Part shown: piece after piece, positions 8,395 to 13,686 of the stretch | Numbering within the stretch: the stretch's first letter is position 1 | Layout: every line of letters begins with the position of its first letter | IMG/VR virus record: IMGVR_UViG_3300026130_000434 | Location: 1 to 39,733 of that record | From: a virus | DNA: 39,733 nt | Reading direction: 5' to 3' (one strand) | Notes under the pieces: model-generated | Seen by the model: the letters and a program-made list of their open reading frames with translations, nothing else | Told to the model about the DNA's origin: nothing | Databases searched by the model: none | Program-made: the position numbers and the translations under genes

Positions 8395-9073
8395 TTTATT
8401 GTTTGTTAGAATACCGAAGAATGTATCATCATCAATGGCGGCATATCTGGCATCAAACACTGAACGAGTAAAAGGTGATATCTCAACTGGTGTACCAGAA
8501 ATCATTCTGCCTGGTTATAATATCTCTACTGAGGTAGTTGATAAGTTTCAGCATGACAACAGGTATATGCACCTTACACTACAAGAAATAGTAGATAACA
8601 ACGTACTATCCAAAGAAACAGTATTAAATTCTTATAACTTCGGTATTATACGCAATCCATTAGAAAGGCAACTTAGCCTGTTTTTCTGGATAGAATATTT
8701 TCGTCAGGACAAGAAAGATACATCGCCTGAACACTTTCGTAAAAGATTTTCAAACGGATATGACATGCTGATGCACGATGGCGGTTCTAATAAAATAAAA
8801 CAAGTAGACTATTTAAAAGTTGACGGTGAAATTTGCGGTAACTTTTGGGCAGTACAAGATATACAAGCACAATTGAAATCTCTAAGAGAACAACACAACT
8901 TTTCTGAAACTTATCCTCTGTTACGGTTAAAAGATGATTCGAAACCAAAAGACTTAACGAAAGAAGAATTGATAGAAATGTACTACGACTCTGCTACTCG
9001 GCAGGCAGTAGAAGAATATTACGCCGAAGATTTTGAAATGCTTAAGAAAGTTTCGTTGCCACAAGGAAAATAA
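8372..9073 (+). CDS. Sulfotransferase-like protein, copy 1
   Basis: A 233-residue protein with features of Sulfotransfer_2-type enzymes that move sulfate from PAPS to sugars or other hydroxyls. The 5'-phosphosulfate loop is RIPKNVSSSM (residues 12-21) after a short beta strand, and the 3'-phosphate site is GIIRNPLERQLSLFF (about 90-104), the equivalent of the family's RNPxxR-xxS. It is directly followed by a diverged paralogue. In this context it would sulfate a glycan on the virion or the cell surface; the acceptor is unknown. Confidence 0.75.
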   Translation: MHYSKKHNLLFVRIPKNVSSSMAAYLASNTERVKGDISTGVPEIILPGYNISTEVVDKFQHDNRYMHLTLQEIVDNNVLSKETVLNSYNFGIIRNPLERQLSLFFWIEYFRQDKKDTSPEHFRKRFSNGYDMLMHDGGSNKIKQVDYLKVDGEICGNFWAVQDIQAQLKSLREQHNFSETYPLLRLKDDSKPKDLTKEELIEMYYDSATRQAVEEYYAEDFEMLKKVSLPQGK

Positions 9074-9793
9074 ATGTATTACAGTCATAACCACAATTTA
9101 TTATTTGCTAGAATACCAAAGAATGCAAGTACATCAATGCAAGCATATTTTATATCTAATTGTGAGAAAAACATTACAAAAGATGTTTATTCAGGTCTGG
9201 GCGAAATTCTACAACTAGAGAATTCTCCCACATACCCACACGAAGTGGCACAACGATGGTTAACATTTTCTAGATACCATCACTTAACACTAGAAGAAAT
9301 GGTACAGGAAAATCTGCTAACCGAAGAACAAGTTTTGAATGCAAATGTGTTAGGCATAGTAAGAGAACCTTTATACAGAACTCTTAGTTTCTTTTTATGG
9401 GACGCAGAAATAGGTGTTTTTAAGGATGGATCTCCCGAAAGATTTAGATACCACCATCAACAGGGTTACGATAGTGTAAAAGCGAAATACAACGCTTCTC
9501 CCGGACCATGTGATGTAGAATTAAGGCAATCTGATTGGTTAATGTACAAAGGAGAAATGTTAGGAGAATTTTGGGCAGCCGAAGATATACCAAAAAGATT
9601 GCCTGCATTTGCTGAAAAGGTAGGAATAAAGGAAACTTATCCGCTACTAAAATTAAAGAGTCATTCCAAGTATACTCAAGGGAAAACAAAGCAGGAACTT
9701 ATAGATGAATATTACGATGATGCCACTCTTAAGGCGGTAACAGAATATTATGCTACTGACTTTGAATTATACAACCGTGTTAAAATGAAATAA
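9074..9793 (+). CDS. Sulfotransferase-like protein, copy 2
   Basis: A 239-residue paralogue of the preceding protein, starting right after its stop codon. It shares HNLLFARIPKN with the PAPS loop RIPKNASTSM, the 3'-phosphate motif GIVREPLYRTLSFF (Glu replaces Asn) and the C-terminal ELIDEYYDDATLKAVTEYY block. The two copies are clearly homologous but well diverged, so the tandem duplication is not recent or both came together. Different acceptor positions are plausible. Confidence 0.75.
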   Translation: MYYSHNHNLLFARIPKNASTSMQAYFISNCEKNITKDVYSGLGEILQLENSPTYPHEVAQRWLTFSRYHHLTLEEMVQENLLTEEQVLNANVLGIVREPLYRTLSFFLWDAEIGVFKDGSPERFRYHHQQGYDSVKAKYNASPGPCDVELRQSDWLMYKGEMLGEFWAAEDIPKRLPAFAEKVGIKETYPLLKLKSHSKYTQGKTKQELIDEYYDDATLKAVTEYYATDFELYNRVKMK

Positions 9794-9796
9794 ATA
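9789..9796 (+). promoter_or_regulatory. Late promoter box, leaderless spacing
   Basis: AATAAATA overlapping the sulfotransferase stop, with exactly five bases before ATG 9802. In T4 the late box covers -13 to -6, so the A of this ATG would be +1. Confidence 0.55.
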
Positions 9797-9801
9797 CCTA
9801 T

Positions 9802-9960
9802 ATGAAGATACCCGGTGATAATCAGTTAAACGGTTTTATAGAAATGTTCGGTGACGTATTGCCGGATCCAAAACACGAACCTATAAAATTTTTATATTAT
9901 TGGAGGTTGTATTTGCTTAAGGAGGGATTGTTAAATGAAAGTGTTAATCCAAGGAGATAG
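9802..9960 (+). CDS. Small hypothetical protein, possibly leaderless
   Basis: A 52-residue frame starting five bases after a late promoter box and ending inside the next gene, with which it overlaps by 26 bases. It begins MKIPGDNQLNGF and has a basic end. The AAGGAGGG used by the next gene lies within it, suggesting coupled translation. No family recognised. Confidence 0.5.
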   Translation: MKIPGDNQLNGFIEMFGDVLPDPKHEPIKFLYYWRLYLLKEGLLNESVNPRR

Positions 9961-10600
9961 CCACACTAAATATATTGAAAACGCAGCCGCGAGAAGTTTA
10001 TTACCAAAACAACATCTGTACAGTTTTACTATTGTTCACGGTGCGACTTCTTTGGGCTTAGACAATCCAAATTCAAAAACTGACGCACTAAACAAGTTTC
10101 GTAATGGACTCCGAAGGCATAAACCTGAAATCCTAGTGACACAACTAGGCGAAGTAGATTGTGGTTTCGCTATTTGGTATAGACAACAAAAACACGGAAC
10201 TTCTATAGAGGAACAAGTGATAGACAGTATAACTAACTATTTTAAATATTTAGAAGAGGCAGAGAAAGAAGTAAAGCACATCATAGTTACTGCCCCTACC
10301 TTACCGTCAATTAAAGATGGTGACATTACCCCTGAAATGTCAGTTGCGAATTTGCGTAAGGAAATTAAAGCAACACAACTAGAACGCACAGAACTAACAC
10401 TAACATACAGTGAAATATTAAAAGAAAAATGTATTGAAAAAGGATATACATACGTTGACTTTAATAGAACGATTATGGTCGACGGAGTTATAGATGATAA
10501 ATTTCTTTCTAAAGATGCAAAAGATCATCATTTGAATAATGCTATAATACCTCATTGGGCTGAACATCTTTCGCCTGTGCTAAACAGATTTAAGGGATAA
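9935..10600 (+). CDS. SGNH/GDSL-like hydrolase, copy 1
   Basis: A 221-residue protein with the SGNH fold hallmarks. Block I is VLIQGDSHT at residues 3-11, with the candidate nucleophile Ser9. The central QLGEVDCGF resembles the oxyanion block, IIVTAPTLPS a later strand, and DAKDHHLNN near the C-terminus supplies the Asp and His of block V. Family members remove or transfer acyl groups, including acetyl groups on polysaccharides. There is no signal peptide. It overlaps the small gene before it, has a strong AAGGAGGG site, and is followed by a paralogue that lacks the catalytic residues. Confidence 0.7.
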   Translation: MKVLIQGDSHTKYIENAAARSLLPKQHLYSFTIVHGATSLGLDNPNSKTDALNKFRNGLRRHKPEILVTQLGEVDCGFAIWYRQQKHGTSIEEQVIDSITNYFKYLEEAEKEVKHIIVTAPTLPSIKDGDITPEMSVANLRKEIKATQLERTELTLTYSEILKEKCIEKGYTYVDFNRTIMVDGVIDDKFLSKDAKDHHLNNAIIPHWAEHLSPVLNRFKG

Positions 10601-10604
10601 CAAT

Positions 10605-11258
10605 ATGAAAGTACTAATACAAGGCGATGTTCATACCATTAATATGCGATTGGCGTACGAACGCGGTCTACTGCCAAAAGAACATACTTATGAATTTACA
10701 ACATTACCAGGCGCTACAACACATCCATTAGATAACCCTAATGGTAGACGAAACACTATCAAACATTTTAAAGGTGAATTATCACGTATCAAACCTGAAG
10801 TACTGATAACACATGTAGGGGAAACAGATTGCTCATTTTCTATATGGTACCGACATGAAAAATATGGAATAACTATAGAAGACCAAGTTATCGAAAGTAT
10901 AAAAGGTTACTTTGATTATTTGAAAGATGCTGAACAAATAGTGGATAATATTATAGTTACTTCCGTAACTCCACCAACCTTACCTCAAGGAGTAACTCAT
11001 CCTGCTCTAAAACTAAGAAACGAAGTTATGTCTCCTGTTTCTAATCGAATGGCACTCACCGCTATATACTGCGAAATACTTTATGGTCACTGTGTGGAAC
11101 GAGGTTACACATATGTTGCTGCAAATCAAAGTATAGTAAAGCACGGTTCTGTATTGCCTGAATTCTTGGGCACTGACCCTTCTTCCGCGCTGTTAAGTGA
11201 CAATGTAGTTCCGGTATGGGGCAAACATCTTACAACTGCGATAAATAATATTGGATAA
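10605..11258 (+). CDS. SGNH-like paralogue without catalytic residues, copy 2
   Basis: A 217-residue paralogue of the preceding protein (shared MKVLIQGD, QVIESI, YFDYLKDAE, RGYTYV). The nucleophile position is Val in GDVHT, and the C-terminal Asp-His region is replaced by DPSSALLSDN with no His, so it should be catalytically dead. A binding or scaffold role, perhaps as a partner of copy 1, is inferred. It has no own promoter and is probably co-translated, being separated by four bases. Confidence 0.7.
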   Translation: MKVLIQGDVHTINMRLAYERGLLPKEHTYEFTTLPGATTHPLDNPNGRRNTIKHFKGELSRIKPEVLITHVGETDCSFSIWYRHEKYGITIEDQVIESIKGYFDYLKDAEQIVDNIIVTSVTPPTLPQGVTHPALKLRNEVMSPVSNRMALTAIYCEILYGHCVERGYTYVAANQSIVKHGSVLPEFLGTDPSSALLSDNVVPVWGKHLTTAINNIG

Positions 11259-11261
11259 TAC

Positions 11262-11291
11262 TTGACTAAAATAGTCGGGTAATGATATACT
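11262..11291 (+). promoter_or_regulatory. Sigma70-like promoter for iscU
   Basis: TTGACT (11262-11267), 18 bp spacer, TATACT (11286-11291), then TAGGAGATAG ahead of ATG 11324. Confidence 0.7.
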
Positions 11292-11323
11292 TAAATATCA
11301 AACTAATATATAGGAGATAGACT

Positions 11324-11437
11324 ATGGCTTACAGCAAAGCAGTTTTAGACCATTACGAAAATCCACGCAACGTAGGTAAACTAGACCGCAATGATGACAG
11401 TGTTGGTACTGGCATGGTGGGTGCTCCTGCGTGTTAA
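11324..11437 (+). pseudogene. iscU: Orphaned 5' fragment of iscU (codons 1-37)
   Basis: This fragment encodes IscU residues 1-37, from MAYSKAVLDHYENPRN to MVGAPAC, then TAA. It ends exactly after Cys37, the first cluster-assembly cysteine, where IscU normally continues with Gly-Asp-Val-Met. It retains the native promoter and ribosome binding site. A second, diverged version of the same 37 codons lies 600 bp downstream, after an HNH endonuclease gene. Of 31 identical residues, about 18 use different codons in the two copies. The fragment would give only a truncated peptide. Confidence 0.9.
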
Positions 11438-11440
11438 TTT

Positions 11441-11448
11441 GATAAATA
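11441..11448 (+). promoter_or_regulatory. Late promoter box, leaderless spacing
   Basis: GATAAATA with five bases to ATG 11454, predicting transcription from the A of the endonuclease start codon. Confidence 0.6.
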
Positions 11449-11453
11449 ATAGT

Positions 11454-12050
11454 ATGAGTAAAAAATACGGCATACTAAAAAATTGTAAGCATTGCGGAAC
11501 TGAATTTGAAACCAAGCCAAGATATGTAGATTACTGTTCGACAGCCTGCAAAAATCCTATTAATAGACCAGGTAATACTGCTTGGAATAAAGGATTAACA
11601 ATGACAGAAGAACAAAAATCTAAAATGAACTTGGATGGGCTTAATAGGGGAAGAGGCTGGAACAAAGGATTAAAAAATCCCGAGCAGTCAAAAAAGTGGA
11701 CGGGTGAAAATAATCCTAATTGGGACGGTAAACTCAATAATCAACGCCCACATAAACCAAAAGATTCCGCTTTTGAAAAGTACAAAGCAGAATGCAAGAA
11801 AGTTACATATCGCTCTGTTAAAGTATTAAAGGAGCAAAACAAGGTACCTAATAACACAGGTAAACGTAAAACAGATATGCAACTGGATCATATAATACCC
11901 TACAAACAAGGGTATGAATTAGGGCTAGCACCGGAAATTATTGGAGGGATTTCAAACCTACAATATATTACAGGTGCAGAAAATAGAAAAAAGTGGGATA
12001 AATTTCAACCACAACACATAATAGACGAGGTAATTAAAAATGGCATATAG
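11454..12050 (+). CDS. HNH homing endonuclease
   Basis: A 198-residue protein. Residues about 10-35 hold a zinc-ribbon-like CKHC-x17-C-x3-C segment; a middle basic region has repeated WNKGL segments of the DNA-binding NUMOD type; residues about 143-180 form the HNH nuclease core, LDHIIPYKQGYEL followed by NLQYITGAENRKK. It cuts DNA at a target probably lying in iscU around codons 37-38, where it is inserted. An upstream ATG-containing extension in the same frame runs into iscU sequence and is not used: the ATG at 11454 is spaced exactly for a leaderless late transcript. Its last codons overlap the start of the replacement iscU exon, whose AGG-type ribosome binding site lies inside it. Confidence 0.9.
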   Translation: MSKKYGILKNCKHCGTEFETKPRYVDYCSTACKNPINRPGNTAWNKGLTMTEEQKSKMNLDGLNRGRGWNKGLKNPEQSKKWTGENNPNWDGKLNNQRPHKPKDSAFEKYKAECKKVTYRSVKVLKEQNKVPNNTGKRKTDMQLDHIIPYKQGYELGLAPEIIGGISNLQYITGAENRKKWDKFQPQHIIDEVIKNGI

Positions 12051-12472
12051 TGCGAAAGTTCTAGATCATTATGAAAATCCGCGTAACGTTGGTAAACTCG
12101 ATAAGGAGGATTTGCAAGTGGGAACCGGCATGGTCGGCGCTCCTGCTTGCGGTAGGCGATGTTATGCAGTTACAAATCAAAGTAAATGACGATGGTATCA
12201 TTGAGGATGCTAAGTTTTTAACGTATGGCTGTGGATCGGCGATTGCTTCAAGTTCACTTGTGACAGAGTGGATTAAAGGGATGAACCTTGACCAAGCAGG
12301 CGAACTAAAAAATAGTGATATTGCTCAAGAGTTGGCTTTGCCACCAGTGAAAATCCACTGTTCGGTATTGGCAGAAGATGCTATTAAAGCGGCTATTGCT
12401 GACTATAAAACCAAACACGAAGGCAAAGAAACACAATCAGGTGCCGTTGGTAGTTATGAACCTAACGCATAA
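12040..12472 (+). pseudogene. iscU: Rebuilt iscU with a frame break at the junction
   Basis: IscU is the scaffold on which iron-sulfur clusters are assembled. This copy starts with a recoded 5' exon (12040-12150, MAYSAKVLDHYENPRN to APAC) and continues into the native 3' part (12155-12472: GDVMQLQIKV, Cys in YGCGSAIASS, KIHCSVLAED with the His and Cys ligands). At the junction four extra bases (GGTA, 12151-12154) shift the frame, so straight translation stops at 12189 after 49 residues. Removing them restores exactly the universal Cys-Gly-Asp-Val-Met. The 3' part is long and undamaged, so loss of function must be recent, or a +1 shift at GGT-AGG rescues it with one added Gly. The protein also has a 15-residue C-terminal extension. 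Confidence 0.85.
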
Positions 12473-12487
12473 GGAGAATACTATTAA

Positions 12488-12697
12488 ATGTCACCTTATG
12501 AGTTAGATTCATTAGTCACCGCAAGCATGGTTTTTCTGCTGGCAGGTTATCTTGCTAGTATTGTTATTTTTGATTTGATTAAACCTAGCGGAATGAGCAA
12601 TTTCGGCATATTTGTTATTTGCGGTGTGTTGCTTACTGCGCCCACCGCATATTTAATAAAAAACTTATATGTACTTTTCGCTACATTCTATATATAA
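12488..12697 (+). CDS. Small two-span membrane protein
   Basis: A 69-residue protein with two hydrophobic segments (about 10-30 and 40-65) joined by a short KPSGMSN loop. It lies between iscU and sdhB, with an AAGGAG site before it and an AAGGAG site for sdhB after it, in one operon. Its size recalls the membrane anchors of respiratory complexes, but it lacks the haem-ligand His pattern of SdhC or SdhD, so I make no such call. Confidence 0.6.
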   Translation: MSPYELDSLVTASMVFLLAGYLASIVIFDLIKPSGMSNFGIFVICGVLLTAPTAYLIKNLYVLFATFYI

Positions 12698-12706
12698 AGG
12701 AGTGAT

Positions 12707-13420
12707 ATGATACTAAAGACCAGTCTATATCGTTATCATCCCGAGCATGATGAAAAACCGTATATGGAAGATATTGATGTTGAGATTCCAGACGGCAAAG
12801 ATATCATGGTCTTGGATGTATTACATTTAATAAAAGAACAAAATCCATCTGTGACATTTCGCAGAAGTTGTCGTGAAGGTGTCTGTGGTTCAGATGGCAT
12901 GAATATCAACGGCACTAACGGTTTAGCATGTATCACACCACTGTCAAAGGCAATGGGTAAAAGCGATAAACTAATACTTCGTCCATTGCCTGGACTGCCT
13001 GTCATTCGTGATTTGGTTGTAGATATGACTCAGTTTTATGCTCAGTATGAGCGCATTAAACCATGGCTACAAAACAATACACCTGCTCCTGCTATTGAAC
13101 GATTACAAAGTGAAGAGGAACGAGCCGAACTAGATGGATTATATGAATGTATCATGTGTGCTTGTTGCTCAACAGCGTGTCCGTCATTCTGGTGGAATCC
13201 TGACAAGTTTTTGGGTCCACAAGCAAGTTTGGCAGCGGCACGATTCTTGTTAGATAGCAGAGATACCGCAACAAAAGAACGACTACAAGAATTGGATGAC
13301 CCATTCTCAGTATTTCGTTGTCATGGCATAATGAATTGTGTGAATGTGTGTCCTAAAGGTCTTAATCCAACTAAAGCAATTGGTAAAATAAAAACCATGC
13401 TACTTCAACAGGCGACTTGA
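12707..13420 (+). CDS. sdhB: Succinate dehydrogenase iron-sulfur subunit
   Basis: A complete 237-residue SdhB, about the length of the E. coli protein. It carries electrons from the flavoprotein to quinone in complex II. All three cluster sites are present: 2Fe-2S (Cys55, Cys60, Asp63, Cys75 in SCREGVCGSDG and GLAC), 4Fe-4S (CIMCACCSTACP, Cys148-158) and 3Fe-4S (Cys205, Cys211, Cys215 in CHGIMNCVNVCPKGLNP). No sdhA, sdhC or sdhD is in the window. As an auxiliary metabolic gene in a phage it would have to join host subunits or serve another electron-transfer role. It is in the iscU operon, consistent with a need for clusters. Confidence 0.96.
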   Translation: MILKTSLYRYHPEHDEKPYMEDIDVEIPDGKDIMVLDVLHLIKEQNPSVTFRRSCREGVCGSDGMNINGTNGLACITPLSKAMGKSDKLILRPLPGLPVIRDLVVDMTQFYAQYERIKPWLQNNTPAPAIERLQSEEERAELDGLYECIMCACCSTACPSFWWNPDKFLGPQASLAAARFLLDSRDTATKERLQELDDPFSVFRCHGIMNCVNVCPKGLNPTKAIGKIKTMLLQQAT

Positions 13421-13422
13421 TT

Positions 13423-13599
13423 ATGATGCGTGATTTATTTGCTCGTTTATTGGCAACAGATGATGAAAAAATAAAAGAGCGTAAAGAGCGCATCCAACAT
13501 CCTCACCATGTAAAATCAAAAAGTCATTGGGACTGGGATTCTGGATATTATGACCCAGAATCACCTATAACTAAAGACGATAAGAATATAACAAAATAA
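13423..13599 (+). CDS. Hypothetical small protein after sdhB
   Basis: A 58-residue, highly charged and His-rich protein starting two bases after the sdhB stop. A TTG at 13417 is an alternative start. It shows a basic first half (RLLATDDEKIKERKERIQ) and an aromatic-acidic second half. It may be the last gene of the iscU-sdhB operon. Function unknown. Confidence 0.45.
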   Translation: MMRDLFARLLATDDEKIKERKERIQHPHHVKSKSHWDWDSGYYDPESPITKDDKNITK

Positions 13600-13608
13600 T
13601 CTAACTCT

Positions 13609-13626
13609 ATTGTACTGGAGTACAAT
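13609..13626 (+). other. Hairpin without U-tract
   Basis: ATTGTACT and AGTACAAT (8 bp, loop GG) after the small gene. No run of T follows, so it is a weak terminator at best; it may instead protect or end the sdhB mRNA. Confidence 0.4.
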
Positions 13627-13646
13627 GTGTACAAGCGCCATTTATG

Positions 13647-13654
13647 ATTAAATA
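13647..13654 (+). promoter_or_regulatory. Late-promoter-like box
   Basis: ATTAAATA, a diverged late box, five bases before ATG 13660, matching the spacing of the other leaderless sites in the window. Confidence 0.4.
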
Positions 13655-13659
13655 ATAGT

Positions 13660-13683
13660 ATGAAGACATTTATAGGAGAATAA
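13660..13683 (+). CDS. Seven-codon leader peptide candidate
   Basis: The frame MKTFIGE and stop starts five bases after the late-like box and covers the AGGAGA ribosome binding site (13673-13678) of the next gene, stopping four bases before its ATG. Translation of this mini-ORF could couple or block initiation at 13687. It may be coincidental. Confidence 0.3.
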   Translation: MKTFIGE

Positions 13684-13686
13684 AGA

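Larger units (their letters stand above)
11435..12154 (+). mobile_element. Homing element in iscU: HNH gene plus replacement 5' exon
   Basis: The inserted segment is defined by the break in iscU: native sequence stops after Cys37 (11434) and resumes with Gly-Asp-Val-Met at 12155. Between them lie a stop codon, a late promoter, an HNH endonuclease gene and a complete, recoded copy of iscU codons 1-37 that overlaps the end of the endonuclease gene by 11 bases. Only 16 bases separate the break from the endonuclease start codon, which leaves no room for a group I intron core at that side. Confidence 0.8.

Noticed and set aside
11435-12154. Group I intron or intein in iscU
   Set aside because: The segment contains stops, so no intein is possible. 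Only 16 bases precede the HNH start codon and the end is a coding copy of the iscU 5' exon, so there is no room for a usual intron core outside the ORF. The last base before the native exon is A, not the G expected at a group I 3' splice site.
12148-12160. Confident call of programmed +1 frameshifting at GGT-AGG-C
   Set aside because: The AGG-C context recalls the Ty1 shift site, but a Gly tRNA re-pairing from GGT to GTA is poor and would add a residue. A repair scar or sequencing error is at least as likely.
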